From Candidatus Melainabacteria bacterium (GTDB lineage: Bacteria > Cyanobacteriota > Vampirovibrionia > Obscuribacterales > Obscuribacteraceae): DNA of 64,000 nucleotides. Shown one piece after another: positions 1-9,852 of this stretch. Location: positions 556,253-620,252 of the forward strand of contig RXJR01000004.1 of the NCBI GenBank assembly GCA_003963305.1. Reading direction: 5' to 3'. The notes under the pieces are model-generated. The model saw nothing but the letters and a program-made list of their open reading frames with translations, searched no databases and was not told the DNA's origin. How positions within the stretch are numbered: the stretch's first letter is position 1; the number at the start of each line of letters is the position of its first letter. The translations under genes were made by a program, and so were the position numbers.

Positions 1-1415
1 TCTCCCGTGTTCCTGAGCTGTACACCTCAACAATCGCTATCGCCAAAGTAGGCGCGATCGCAGGACCACTTTTCTCGGCCTTTGGTCCAGACGCTCTGCG
101 CGACAGGCTTGTAGACAGCGAAGCAAAAATAATCATCACCAGCCCGGCACTCAAACCGAAGCTGGACGCCATCAGAAATCAACTGCCTGATCTGGAATAT
201 GTGATCGTTGTCGGCGGCGATAAATCTCAGCTCGGAGAGCGTGAATACACTTACGAAGAACTGGTCGAAAACGAGTCGACCAAACTGCAATGCGAACAGA
301 TGGACCCTGAAGATCCGCTCTATCTGCTCTACACATCAGGGACGACAGGCAGACCCAAAGGTGTTGTTCACGTTCACAACGACATCATCGGTCATCACAT
401 GACCTCCAAGTGGGTGCTTGACCTTCGCGATGATGACATCTACTGGTGTACAGCCGATCCCGGCTGGGTTACAGGCACCGTATATGGTATCTTCGGACCA
501 TGGTCACTGGGAGCCTCCGTCGTCAGCTACGAAGGCAGATTCGATGCCGCCAGCTGGTATGCATTGATCGACCGCCTGAAAGTGACCGTCTGGTACACCG
601 CCCCAACTGCCTTGCGCATGCTGATGAAGGGTGGCGACGAGATCGTCTATCAACACAGCCTCGAAAGCCTGCGCCACATTCTCAGCGTCGGTGAACCTCT
701 GAATGCAGAAGTTCTACGCTGGGGTCACAAAGTCTACGGACTGCCCATCCACGATACCTGGTGGCAGACTGAGACAGGCATGCAATTAATCGTTAATCTG
801 CCCTGCAACCCCATCAAACCGGGCTCAATGGGCAAACCGCTGCCAGGCGTCTATGCCGCTATCGTCGACGACGACGGCGAAGAAGTGCCGCCCGGCAAAG
901 AAGGAAAACTGGTCGTTCGCCCGGGCTGGCCTGCCATGCTGCGCGAAGTCTGGCGCAACGAAGAGAAGTACAAAGAATATTTCAAGATCCCGGGCTGGTA
1001 CTTCAGCGGAGACAATGCGCTCAAAGACACAGACGGCTTCTTCTGGTTCATCGGACGCGCCGATGATGTCATCAACACAGCCGGTCACAGAGTTGGCCCG
1101 TTTGAAGTGGAATCAGCCCTGATCGAACACCCCTCGGTGATTGAAGCAGGCGTGATCGGTAAGCCGGATGCCGAACGCGGCGAAATCATCAAAGCTTTCG
1201 TTGTGTTGGCAAATGGCGTCCAGCAAACCAACGAACTGCTGGAAGAGATAAAAGAATTCACCAAGCGTCAACTGGCTGCACATGCCTATCCTAGAGAAAT
1301 AGAGGTAAAAGAAAGTTTGCCCAAGACCCGCTCAGGCAAAATCATGAGACGGCTCCTCAAAGCGTGGGAATTGGGACTGCCTACTGGTGACACTTCGTCG
1401 CTGGAAGACGACTGA
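1..1415 (+). CDS. acsA: Acetyl-CoA synthetase (AMP-forming), 5' end outside window
   Basis: Adenylate-forming enzyme that activates acetate (or a similar short acid) with ATP and transfers it to CoA. The open frame runs in from the window edge (codons from base 3), so about 470 C-terminal residues are visible and the N-terminus is missing. The first visible residues (RVPELYTSTIAIAKVGAI) already match the family. The P-loop TSGTTGRPKG lies at about bases 333-362, WWQTETG near 760-780, the hinge and CoA-binding part GRADDVINTAGHR near 1054-1092, and the acetylatable lysine motif KTRSGKIMRR near 1321-1352. The short insert pattern and RVGPFEVE resemble the AcsA branch rather than the longer Acs of E. 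coli, which is inference. The exact acyl substrate cannot be read from sequence. Confidence 0.93.
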   Translation, partial: SRVPELYTSTIAIAKVGAIAGPLFSAFGPDALRDRLVDSEAKIIITSPALKPKLDAIRNQLPDLEYVIVVGGDKSQLGEREYTYEELVENESTKLQCEQMDPEDPLYLLYTSGTTGRPKGVVHVHNDIIGHHMTSKWVLDLRDDDIYWCTADPGWVTGTVYGIFGPWSLGASVVSYEGRFDAASWYALIDRLKVTVWYTAPTALRMLMKGGDEIVYQHSLESLRHILSVGEPLNAEVLRWGHKVYGLPIHDTWWQTETGMQLIVNLPCNPIKPGSMGKPLPGVYAAIVDDDGEEVPPGKEGKLVVRPGWPAMLREVWRNEEKYKEYFKIPGWYFSGDNALKDTDGFFWFIGRADDVINTAGHRVGPFEVESALIEHPSVIEAGVIGKPDAERGEIIKAFVVLANGVQQTNELLEEIKEFTKRQLAAHAYPREIEVKESLPKTRSGKIMRRLLKAWELGLPTGDTSSLEDD

Positions 1416-1634
1416 TCGATCGTTAAATTTAGCGATTCAGCCTATTTTCTTTTTAGAGCAAGAGCAGGCTCGATCAACTATCCTATAAACACCAGAACAA
1501 CTGCATATCCAGTCGTCATGCGCCCTTGCAGCCAGGGGAACATGCGGTTCGATATCCAATTAGACCGCTGTCGTATATACAAACGACCGCCGGTCAATTT
1601 GAACTAATTTCGCGAAAATTACGTTTATAGGAAT

Positions 1635-3002
1635 ATGATGAACCCAGAGATAACTTCAGAAGCAGGCGCAGAGAGGCTACCACCACAGTCTCTTGACGCT
1701 GAACAAGCCGTTCTTGGCGCCCTCCTGGTGAGCGCGGAAGGAATGACGCGCATCGTCGACTTGCTAGAGGCTGAGTCTTTCTATCGAAAATCCCATCAAG
1801 TCATCTACTCGGCCATGTTGGACCTGTACGAGAAGAGTGAACCGATAGACATCATCACCCTCTCCCAGTATTTAAAGGACGAAGGCAAGCTCGATAGCGT
1901 GGGCGGTCGGCAATACATCACAGATCTGTCTCTTGCCGTAGCTACAACAGCCAACCTTGAATACTACGCAAAAACGGTTCAGCAGAAAGCGCTTCTCCGT
2001 CATCTAATCAAAGCCGGAACTGAAATCGTCGGTTATTGCTATGAAGAGACGGATGCAGAAGTTGCATTAGACAAAGCCGAACACCTCGTTTTCAGCCTGG
2101 CACAGAAGCGGGATATGAACCAGCTCGTGCACATCAAGCATATCGTCGAAGATTCATTCGCCGCTATCGAAAAACGATATGAAAATCGCGAGCAGCTATC
2201 AGGCGTTCCAACAGGTTTTTACGATCTTGATGCAATGACTTCAGGATTTCAAAAGTCGGATCTTGTCATTCTCGCTGCTCGCCCTTCTATGGGTAAAACA
2301 GCGTTCGTGCTTAACCTGGCTCACAGCGCCGCAGTGGAAGCCGGCGTGCCTGTCGCTATATTCAGTCTTGAAATGTCAAAAGAGCAACTTGTACAAAGAA
2401 TGCTCTGTGCCGAAGCTCAGATTGACGCCAATCGTTTGCGCACAGGACACATGCACACAAATGACTGGACCCACCTCGCCACCGCCATGGGCAAACTCGG
2501 TGAATCGCCTGTCTTCATCGATGACTCGGCCATGCTCAACTCACTGGAAATCCGCGCTAAATGCCGGCGTCTGAAAAGCGAAATGAAGGGACTCGGTCTC
2601 ATCATCATCGACTACATCCAGCTCATGCAAGGTCGAAAAGCAACCGATAACCGCGTTCAGGAAGTTTCAGAAATTTCCCGAAGCTTGAAGCAACTGGCGC
2701 GTGAACTCTCAGTACCCGTGATTGCGCTCTCTCAGCTTTCCCGCGCTGTAGAAGCTCGCCAAAACAAAAGACCGATGCTGTCAGACTTGAGAGAATCAGG
2801 CAGTATCGAGCAAGACGCAGATATTGTTATGTTCATCTATCGCGACGAATACTACAACCCGGAAAGCGACAAACGTGGCGAAGCCGAAATCATCATCGCC
2901 AAACAAAGAAACGGACCGGTTGGAACAGTTGAACTCCTCTACCAATCAAGCATCACGCGCTTTCTAAACAAAGTACATAATCAGTACGAAGCTCAAGTCT
3001 GA
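1635..3002 (+). CDS. dnaB: Replicative DNA helicase DnaB
   Basis: Hexameric 5'-3' helicase that unwinds DNA at the replication fork. The 455-residue product has the normal length. The N-terminal primase-interacting domain spans about residues 15-120 and the RecA-like ATPase follows. Walker A is ARPSMGKT (residues 215-222), Walker B is LIIIDYIQL (322-330), and the C-terminal arginine and DNA-binding region with SDLRESGSIEQDAD is intact. No intein interrupts the P-loop, although inteins are common there in cyanobacterial DnaB. The start is one of two adjacent ATGs (1635 or 1638) behind a weak TAGGAA Shine-Dalgarno. It stands alone in a 219-base gap after the synthetase gene. Confidence 0.97.
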   Translation: MMNPEITSEAGAERLPPQSLDAEQAVLGALLVSAEGMTRIVDLLEAESFYRKSHQVIYSAMLDLYEKSEPIDIITLSQYLKDEGKLDSVGGRQYITDLSLAVATTANLEYYAKTVQQKALLRHLIKAGTEIVGYCYEETDAEVALDKAEHLVFSLAQKRDMNQLVHIKHIVEDSFAAIEKRYENREQLSGVPTGFYDLDAMTSGFQKSDLVILAARPSMGKTAFVLNLAHSAAVEAGVPVAIFSLEMSKEQLVQRMLCAEAQIDANRLRTGHMHTNDWTHLATAMGKLGESPVFIDDSAMLNSLEIRAKCRRLKSEMKGLGLIIIDYIQLMQGRKATDNRVQEVSEISRSLKQLARELSVPVIALSQLSRAVEARQNKRPMLSDLRESGSIEQDADIVMFIYRDEYYNPESDKRGEAEIIIAKQRNGPVGTVELLYQSSITRFLNKVHNQYEAQV

Positions 3003-3072
3003 AGACTGGAACGTCCTTAGTGATTGGCAACGTCCGCCCCTTCCTGCTGCCTGATTTGGTAGAATCGTGCCC

Positions 3073-4083
3073 ATGTCAGCAGAAAACACCGTCCTACAAA
3101 AATCCAAACGCAGAACTTTGAAGCCGCTCAAACGAGCCCAGAGGCGACAGAGCGGTAACATGCTCACCATGACGCTATTGTGCGTCGGCTTGCTGCTTGC
3201 CGTGTGCATGATTGGATTTGCCTTTTACCTGCTTCTGTCAGAGCAAAAGCGCGGACAGACAGAAGCAGACAAGCTGGCGCTTGAAATTTCCAAGTCTATG
3301 AACGAAAACGATCGCATCGGACAGATCAATAATCTGGTCGTGCGCAATCGTGAGCTCGTCTACGCATCGAGATTGACTGCTAACACGACCGTCAACTCGA
3401 ATCTTTCATTTTGCGCACCACTGGCGCAACAGTTACTCGACGAAGCGTCTTCAGGTTCTGTAGAAATCGACAAAGAACGCAAAACACAGATCACCCTGCA
3501 GCAAAAACGAATCAAAGATATTGTCGAACGCTACAACATGCACACCCAGAACGTGGCAACGTTTTCGCTGCCATGGTGGAAGACGTACGGGCTGCAAGTG
3601 TTTCAGGTTAACGGCGGCTCTCTGCGAGATGTGCAGTCAAACGTTGAGCACACAGAAATCTACGACGACTTGAACATCGAAGATAGGCGAGCAAAATATG
3701 TTCAACCCGGCAGTAACTTGTACATGGGCAACATCAACGCCAAGCTGCCAACCCCAGACAACAACCTGGATTTCAAAATCACGTCTCTTCCAGCCCCTGT
3801 AGAGAAGTTGATCGCTCCAGCCAGACTGGCTAATCCTGAGATTTTTCACTTTGGCAATCTCTTTTTCGACAACGGCAAAGCAGTAGTGCAATCTTTCGAT
3901 CAGATACCAACTGCGGTGCAGGTGGTCGGGCGCATGGACGTACAGATGCGCGAAGGAAACCAGCGAGTTCAAATTGGTTCCACCGCTCTGACAAACGGTG
4001 CACAGCCAATTCCCGATGCCTTCCCTGACATCGGAAACCAGAACCAATTTCAACTACCTGTGAAATGGAGCAATGCCAACTAG
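3073..4083 (+). CDS. Single-span membrane protein, TadG/TadE-like N-terminus
   Basis: Unrecognised protein of about 336 residues. A basic N-terminus rich in Arg and Lys is followed by one membrane segment (about residues 33-56), then EADKLALEISKSMNENDRIG and a long soluble region. The layout of membrane span, then ADxxAL helix, then outside domain resembles Tad-associated TadE/TadG-like proteins. This is a structural resemblance only, and the gene is 15 kb from the Tad operon. ATG 3073 is preferred. GTG 3067 is in frame two codons upstream, and neither has a strong Shine-Dalgarno. It converges with the minus-strand gene ending at 4202. Confidence 0.72.
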   Translation: MSAENTVLQKSKRRTLKPLKRAQRRQSGNMLTMTLLCVGLLLAVCMIGFAFYLLLSEQKRGQTEADKLALEISKSMNENDRIGQINNLVVRNRELVYASRLTANTTVNSNLSFCAPLAQQLLDEASSGSVEIDKERKTQITLQQKRIKDIVERYNMHTQNVATFSLPWWKTYGLQVFQVNGGSLRDVQSNVEHTEIYDDLNIEDRRAKYVQPGSNLYMGNINAKLPTPDNNLDFKITSLPAPVEKLIAPARLANPEIFHFGNLFFDNGKAVVQSFDQIPTAVQVVGRMDVQMREGNQRVQIGSTALTNGAQPIPDAFPDIGNQNQFQLPVKWSNAN

Positions 4084-4201
4084 CCCTGGCTGTTCGAATA
4101 TCCAGACGGTCAAAGTCATCCTGCCCTGAAACAAATCACCGACCTGATAAACAGATATCAGTGCGTCTTTATTAGCGACGACCTTATCAGTGCAGACTCT
4201 A

Positions 4202-4885
4202 TCAGCGGCGACCAGTGTCATCGTAATAGAAATATCTCTCAGACCCAAACGGCTCGGATACAAGATGGATAGACATATTATTTCCGGGTCCACCCGGATA
4301 AACGATTGTCAGTTTGAAAAAATTGTACTGCGCCAGAGTATTGGCAAAGTTTTCAAAGTACTCTTGCGGCACAACGATAGTGGCAAGAATCGTGCGCTTT
4401 GCGTAAATGTCGAGCACCAGTCGAACCAGAGCATTAGTCAGCTCGGGAATGTATTGACCGTTCTTCGGATTAGGCGTTATATAGACAGCGCCCTGCTCTT
4501 CCATCGAGAGGTTGAGGTTGTTATAACGCCGCAAACCAACTGCCTTGCCTGAGTGATACCAGATTTCCTCGTACCTCTGCCGCTCTAAAGGATAGCTCTT
4601 GCGGAAGTTTCTATTTGGCGAATAACGATATTCGATCGGTACACGCATGATCGGTGTCATGGACGAGCCTGGATACTTCAAGTATTGATCCATAGGACTG
4701 AGGCTCATGTAAATAGTCCAGTCATACTGGCGATTGAACCAATCATCGGAGAACGGAATGATACGGTCAGCAATGACGGGAGCAGAACAAAGTGTCAAAC
4801 AGACAAATGCCGCAAATGCAGCAGCAGTAAGTCGCAGCACAGCTCGTTTTGACCAGGTTGAATGTATCAGCTTGAACATTGTCAT
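4202..4885 (-). CDS. Small exported protein of unknown function
   Basis: Hypothetical protein of about 227 residues. A basic stretch (KLIHSTWSKRAVLR), a hydrophobic segment and a likely signal-peptidase site near CSAPVIADR point to export. The mature part is rich in Tyr, Asn and Arg and has no motif I can assign. The frame opens at GTG 4930, and ATGs at 4897, 4885 and 4879 are also possible; none has a clear Shine-Dalgarno. A TATAAT -10-like box sits on the minus strand at 4942-4947, just upstream, so the ATG starts fit a transcript better than GTG 4930. It is the last gene of the run that starts with grpE, 72 bases downstream of the propeller gene if ATG 4885 is used. Confidence 0.7.
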   Translation of the reverse strand: MTMFKLIHSTWSKRAVLRLTAAAFAAFVCLTLCSAPVIADRIIPFSDDWFNRQYDWTIYMSLSPMDQYLKYPGSSMTPIMRVPIEYRYSPNRNFRKSYPLERQRYEEIWYHSGKAVGLRRYNNLNLSMEEQGAVYITPNPKNGQYIPELTNALVRLVLDIYAKRTILATIVVPQEYFENFANTLAQYNFFKLTIVYPGGPGNNMSIHLVSEPFGSERYFYYDDTGRR

Positions 4886-4957
4886 CAAAGCGGGCATAAG
4901 AAGCTGAGTTTCATGATTCGCGAAAAGCACAGGAGCGACCTATTATACAAGCTATGT

Positions 4958-6622
4958 TCACTCCAGAGACAGCCACAACATCTCATCACTGGTATGACCG
5001 ATGACTGGCTGTTTTTCGAACTCGGCTCTGGTCACATTGAAAATACCGACGGCATCGGTGGAAGCACTTGATACCAGAACATGTTCACCATCGGGCATCA
5101 AAAATAGCGAGCTGGGGAAGTCCACATCCAGCGGCAGTTTCACATCTTGCAGTTTGGTCCGTTTCAACAAATCGAAAATGCTAATTGAGTTGTCTTTGGC
5201 ATTGGCAACAAACAACTTCTCGCCGTCTCTGGTGACGGCCAGTCCGGTGGGGCCGGCGCCGGTTTCCAAATTGCCAACTGCCTGCCGCTTGTTGACGTCA
5301 ATGATAGTGACAGTGTTGGAAACGCGATTTGAAACATATGCAAATGCGCCATCAGGGCTGAAAACAACAGCAGTCGGATTGGCACCTACCTTAACCACAC
5401 CGGCCACCTTCTGATTATTAGTAGTAATGAGCGTTGCCTGACCGGACGGCGGATTCAAAACTATAATCAAAGTGCCGTTAGGAGCCATCACTACTTTGCT
5501 CGGACCGGCCAGAACTTTGGTCTTTAAGAGAACCTTTCCGGTTTCAGTTTCAATAACATCTACGTTTCCTGCCGCACTTTCAGAAGCGTAGATTAGCTTT
5601 CCATTGGGCAGAGAAGCCAATCCTTTCGGAGCGCTTTTCGGCGTCAAATCTATCTGACCGAGAAATTGACGTTTCCTGGGATCGAGAACGAGAATTCGAC
5701 TTTTCCCCTGATCAGCGATATACAACCGTCCTTCAGCCACCGTCATTCCGGCTGGTGTGCCTTCGGTCGGAAACTCCGTCAGTTTATCCAGAGTTTTGTC
5801 ATCCAGCATCGTTATTTTTCCGGACCCCGGCGACGAAACAAATACTGCACCATGCGCGGTGCTCTCGCCGACTTTGCCTTTCCCAGTTGCATTGGCATCA
5901 CCTGCGTTTGTAGCCACTGACTTGGGCTTAGGCACAGCTTCAGGCAAGATAGTTATGGACAGTTCTCCCGCTAACGGCTTCATGACGCGAGGAATGGCAA
6001 AATTCTCCGGCACAATTAAATCAGGCACAAACTTACATGCAAAAAGTTCTTTTCGAGCTTTCTCAGGCAGAGAATTAGAATTTATAGTGGTCTTGAAGTT
6101 ACCCTTCTTGATCACATGAAGGAAGCACCAGCCGTTGGAGAAGAAGAGGGCATCAGGCGTCTCCGAATTGGCAGGAAACTTTTCACGCAGCTCTATGGCC
6201 TTTTTATCCGCCCCTGTTTTGTCCTGACCGCTCTTCTCCGGGGTCTTATCCGCCCCCACCTTGTCTTGAGAAGCACGATCCGGCACTGACTTTTCGGGGA
6301 TGCGTTTGTCAGGCGCCGTCACGTTTTTAACGGTTTTAGCCGGCTGACCTGGTCTCGTCTGACCAGTTTTGTCGAGTGCTGAATTACCGCCGGCAGTTTT
6401 CTCGGGCGATGTTTTTGCGACCGCAGGCTGAAGCGGCAGGTACAAACGTCCCTCCTTAGTTTCAATGGCACCATCCAGGCGTATTTTCGCCTCTGGAAAC
6501 TGTGCCATCACAGCCACTTTCAATTCCGGCGCAAGACGCGTTGCCCATGCCGGTTGAATCAAGCACGCAAACATCGAAGCTAAAAGAAAAAAACTGGAAG
6601 ACGCGGCGATGAATCGCTTCAT
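4958..6622 (-). CDS. Exported YVTN-type beta-propeller protein
   Basis: 554-residue protein with a signal peptide (MKRFIAASSSFFLLASMF..., cleaved near AWA, residue 27). A low-complexity linker rich in Lys, Asp, Gln and Pro covers about residues 70-145 (repeats like DKTGQ, EKSGQDKTGADKK). The C-terminal half is a beta-propeller of the YncE/YVTN kind: repeats such as VVFSPDGAFAYVSN and LAVTRDGEKLFVAN each end in TVTIID or SISIFD strands. Such propellers usually bind partners outside the cytoplasm; no catalytic residue is evident. Its ATG directly follows the dnaJ stop codon (no gap), so the two are very likely co-transcribed, an unusual partner for a cytoplasmic chaperone. Confidence 0.88.
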   Translation of the reverse strand: MKRFIAASSSFFLLASMFACLIQPAWATRLAPELKVAVMAQFPEAKIRLDGAIETKEGRLYLPLQPAVAKTSPEKTAGGNSALDKTGQTRPGQPAKTVKNVTAPDKRIPEKSVPDRASQDKVGADKTPEKSGQDKTGADKKAIELREKFPANSETPDALFFSNGWCFLHVIKKGNFKTTINSNSLPEKARKELFACKFVPDLIVPENFAIPRVMKPLAGELSITILPEAVPKPKSVATNAGDANATGKGKVGESTAHGAVFVSSPGSGKITMLDDKTLDKLTEFPTEGTPAGMTVAEGRLYIADQGKSRILVLDPRKRQFLGQIDLTPKSAPKGLASLPNGKLIYASESAAGNVDVIETETGKVLLKTKVLAGPSKVVMAPNGTLIIVLNPPSGQATLITTNNQKVAGVVKVGANPTAVVFSPDGAFAYVSNRVSNTVTIIDVNKRQAVGNLETGAGPTGLAVTRDGEKLFVANAKDNSISIFDLLKRTKLQDVKLPLDVDFPSSLFLMPDGEHVLVSSASTDAVGIFNVTRAEFEKQPVIGHTSDEMLWLSLE

Positions 6623-7915
6623 CTACTTCGCCTCATCACCATTTTTGGGACGGAAAACATCCACGATCTTGTCGATAATCGATTCTTCCTTTTCCTTTTC
6701 CTTCTCTTCTTCTTTCTTACCTTTGCTCTTACCGGCGGCTCCAGCCTTGGCTGCAGTCGCTGCCGCAGCTTCTTTAGCTGCAGCTTCTTTTCTGGCTTCG
6801 ATCTCTGCCAACTCTTCTTTTGAGAGATGCAGTCTTTCGTTTCTCAACTCAGCCAGCTGTTCCAACAGTGTGCGTTCTTCGGAGCTGAGTTTAGTTGGAG
6901 TCTCAACAACGAGGTGCACAACCTGGTCTCCACGCCGCGACGGATTGTTGAAACGGGGCACGCCGAGTTCACGCATAATCTGAGTGGTGCCATGCTGTAC
7001 ACCAGCTGGAATTTTCAGTTGATGCGGTCCGTCGACGGTAGGCACCATCATTTCGCCACCAAGAGCAGCCATTGAGAAGCTGATCGGTTGACGCAAGTGA
7101 ATAGTCTCGCCATCACGTATAAAGTGCTTATGCTCTTTGACATGAATGATTACGAACAGGTCCCCGAAAGGTCCGCCACGTCTGCCTTTATCACCGGCTG
7201 AGGTAAGGCGCAATCTGGAACCAGGTTCAATACCAGCAGGAATCTTCAGTTGAAACTCGCGACTCTTGCGAATCAGAGCTTCGCCTTTGCACTCGCGGCA
7301 GGGTTTCTCAATCTTCTGTCCGCTGCCATGGCAGGTCGGGCATTCAATCACGCGCATGGTTTGACCAAACCAGCTGTTCACGACCTGCTGCACTTGCCCC
7401 ATCCCGGCACAGGCGACGCAAGTGACAGGGTTGCTTCCTGGAGCAGCCCCTGAACCCTCACAGGCGGTACATTCTTCCAGGCGGCGAATATTTATTTTCT
7501 TCTCAGTACCGAAAACTGCTTCAAGAAACTCAATCTCGAGGTCATATTTCAGGTGTGCACCTTGCTCGGGACCGCCGCGACGTCCGCCGCTGCGCATGCC
7601 TCCACCGAAGAAAAAGTCGATGAAATCGTCGATGCCGAAACCTGCCATCGAGCTGAAGTCGACGTTGTCGAAGCCGCGCGTGCTGCCTTTTACTCCATCG
7701 TGACCATAACGGTCGTAAGTGGCACGTTTTTGCTCATCTGAAAGGACTTCATAAGCCTCTGCCAGCTCCTTGAACGCCGCTTCGTCTCCGCTTTCCTTAT
7801 TGTCCGGATGCAGATTGCGTGCTTTGTTGCGGAAGCTTTTTTTGATTTCCTCAGGGCTGGCGTTCTTGGAGAGACCCAGCACTTCGTAATAATCTCGTTT
7901 TGCCATAGTAGCCAA
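6623..7915 (-). CDS. dnaJ: Chaperone DnaJ (Hsp40, type I)
   Basis: Co-chaperone that delivers unfolded proteins to DnaK and stimulates its ATPase. The 430-residue product has an N-terminal J domain with HPD (in NLHPDNK), a Gly/Phe-rich segment (FFFGGGMRSGGRRGG), and a zinc-finger region with CTACEGSG, CVACAGMG, CPTCHGSG and a fourth repeat, CRECKGEA, that has lost the usual final GxG. Two C-terminal beta domains and an extra Ala/Lys/Glu-rich tail of about 55 residues follow. The TTG at 7915 has AAGG seven bases upstream, so it is a credible start; ATG 7906 gives the usual MAKRDYYEVLG. It lies 79 bases after dnaK. Confidence 0.96.
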   Translation of the reverse strand: MATMAKRDYYEVLGLSKNASPEEIKKSFRNKARNLHPDNKESGDEAAFKELAEAYEVLSDEQKRATYDRYGHDGVKGSTRGFDNVDFSSMAGFGIDDFIDFFFGGGMRSGGRRGGPEQGAHLKYDLEIEFLEAVFGTEKKINIRRLEECTACEGSGAAPGSNPVTCVACAGMGQVQQVVNSWFGQTMRVIECPTCHGSGQKIEKPCRECKGEALIRKSREFQLKIPAGIEPGSRLRLTSAGDKGRRGGPFGDLFVIIHVKEHKHFIRDGETIHLRQPISFSMAALGGEMMVPTVDGPHQLKIPAGVQHGTTQIMRELGVPRFNNPSRRGDQVVHLVVETPTKLSSEERTLLEQLAELRNERLHLSKEELAEIEARKEAAAKEAAAATAAKAGAAGKSKGKKEEEKEKEKEESIIDKIVDVFRPKNGDEAK

Positions 7916-7994
7916 AGGAATACCTTCAGAGGTAGGACGAGTGTAGATGCCGCCTTAATCAGTGCAGCAAATTGAACTATAACATTCTAGGACA

Positions 7995-9845
7995 TCACTC
8001 AGGGTTAGCGCTCGTCTCGATAGTCTGGCGTCCAACCTCACCCAGCTCGATCGGACCGCTCTCTGAAGTAAGCGGACGTTTCTTAGTGCCCGGTGTTCCG
8101 CTTCGATTGCCCGAGTGAATAGCACTGCCCAATTCCATCAAAGCCACATCCAGACCGGCTGTTGCCGATTTTATTTCGTCCGGATTGGCCTTCTCCAATG
8201 CCTCTAGAACCAAGTCTGAAGCGCGGCTAACTTTGTCGACGAAATTTTTCTCAACTCGTTCACCATATTTTTCAATCGTACGCTTGGACTCGGCGACCAG
8301 ACCCTCGGCTCGAATTTTTGCGGATATTTCATCTTTTACGACCTTATCTTGCTCAGCAAATTGCTCTGCTTCCTTTTGATAAGATTCGACTTCATCAGGG
8401 CTCAGACCGGTGCTGCGCTGAATCGTTACTGAGTGCTTGATGCCGGAGCCGTAGTCACGGGCACTGCAATGAACAATGCCATCGGCATCGATATCAAACG
8501 TCACTTCGATCTTTGGCACCGACCGCGGTGCAGCGGGAATGCCGGAAAGGTGGAATTTAGCCAGTGATTTGTTGGCGCTAGCGAGCTCGCGCTCACCCTG
8601 CAAAACGTGCACCTCTACTGAGGTTTGACCATTTTCAGTGGTTGTAAAAGTCATCGTACGGCTTGTAGGAATAGTGGTATTGCGCTCGATAATGCGAGTG
8701 AAAAGTCCCCCCGCTGTCTCAATACCAAGGGAGAGCGGGATCACGTCGAGCAAAAGTACATCCTGCACTTCCCCAGCCAAAATAGAGGCCTGGATGGCCG
8801 CTCCAAGAGCCACTGCTTCATCTGGATTAACGGACTTAGAAGGTTCTTTGTTGAAGAAACGGCGAATCGCATCCTGCACTGCGGGAATTCGAGTTGAACC
8901 GCCGACGAGAATGATATGCTCGATTTGTTCAGGATTCAGTTCAGAATCTTCCAGAGCTTGATGCAACGGTCCCAGAGTCGCTTCCACCAGATGCGCCGTC
9001 AACTCGTTAAACTTGGCCCGAGTCAATGCAGTTTCCAGATGTTTCGGACCGGTATCGTCGGCGGTGAGAAATGGCAAATGAACTTCACTGACCATGGCCG
9101 TGGAAAGCTCGATCTTTGTTTTCTCCGCTGTCTCTTTCAATCGCTGCGTCGCCATCAAATCGTTCGATAAATCGATGCCCGTCTGCTCCAGAAACTCGGA
9201 AACAAGCCAGTCTATGATGCACTGATCAAAATCGTCGCCACCGAGACGATTATTGCCGCTGGTTGCTTTGACTTCGAATACGCCGTCAGTAATCTCAAGA
9301 ATGCTGACATCAAATGTGCCACCACCCAAATCAAATATCAAGATAGTCGAGTGCTCTTCGAGCTTGTTCAATCCGTACGCCAGAGCTGATGCAGTCGGCT
9401 CGTTGATGATACGCATGACGTCGAGACCGGCGATTTGCCCGGCATCGCGGGTTGCCTGCCGCTGCGAATCGTTGAAATAAGCAGGTACGGTAATCACTGC
9501 ACGAGAAATTTTTTCGCCCAGGTAAGACTCAGTGTCGGCTTTCAGCTTTTGCAGAATCATCGCCGAAATCTGTTCCGGACTGTGCGAGACTCCTTCTATG
9601 GTCACCCGGTGATTGGAACCCATCTCACGTTTAATCGATTGGATGGTGCGCGACGGATTGGTTACAGCCTGGCGTTTGCCCAGTTGCCCAACCAGTCTTT
9701 CACCATTGCGTGTAAACGCAACCACAGATGGTGTTGTGCGAGCGCCTTCAGCATTCTCGATAATGACCGGTTTACCAGCTTCCATAATCGCTACACACGA
9801 ATATGTGGTGCCCAGGTCGATACCGATGATTCTGTCAGTACTCAT
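7995..9845 (-). CDS. dnaK: Chaperone DnaK (Hsp70)
   Basis: ATP-driven Hsp70 chaperone. The 616-residue product carries the nucleotide-binding domain ([14 protein letters not shown] near the N-terminus, [21 protein letters not shown]), the interdomain linker [15 protein letters not shown] and a beta-sandwich substrate domain with a helical lid. It is shorter than typical DnaK (about 635), and its C-terminus (ending [13 protein letters not shown]) lacks the usual Gly/Met-rich acidic tail, so this may be a DnaK paralogue specialised to this operon or simply a lineage variant. The start ATG lies seven bases downstream of the grpE stop codon. Confidence 0.97.
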   Translation of the reverse strand: MSTDRIIGIDLGTTYSCVAIMEAGKPVIIENAEGARTTPSVVAFTRNGERLVGQLGKRQAVTNPSRTIQSIKREMGSNHRVTIEGVSHSPEQISAMILQKLKADTESYLGEKISRAVITVPAYFNDSQRQATRDAGQIAGLDVMRIINEPTASALAYGLNKLEEHSTILIFDLGGGTFDVSILEITDGVFEVKATSGNNRLGGDDFDQCIIDWLVSEFLEQTGIDLSNDLMATQRLKETAEKTKIELSTAMVSEVHLPFLTADDTGPKHLETALTRAKFNELTAHLVEATLGPLHQALEDSELNPEQIEHIILVGGSTRIPAVQDAIRRFFNKEPSKSVNPDEAVALGAAIQASILAGEVQDVLLLDVIPLSLGIETAGGLFTRIIERNTTIPTSRTMTFTTTENGQTSVEVHVLQGERELASANKSLAKFHLSGIPAAPRSVPKIEVTFDIDADGIVHCSARDYGSGIKHSVTIQRSTGLSPDEVESYQKEAEQFAEQDKVVKDEISAKIRAEGLVAESKRTIEKYGERVEKNFVDKVSRASDLVLEALEKANPDEIKSATAGLDVALMELGSAIHSGNRSGTPGTKKRPLTSESGPIELGEVGRQTIETSANPE

Positions 9846-9852
9846 CTAGAAC

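Noticed and set aside
1416..1435. Palindrome around TAAATTTA after the acetyl-CoA synthetase gene
   Set aside because: No loop-forming space and no following U-run; too weak for a terminator or operator call.
4088..4110. GTTCGAAT segment resembling a tRNA T-loop
   Set aside because: No flanking acceptor, D or anticodon arms could be built. No tRNA gene was found in the window.
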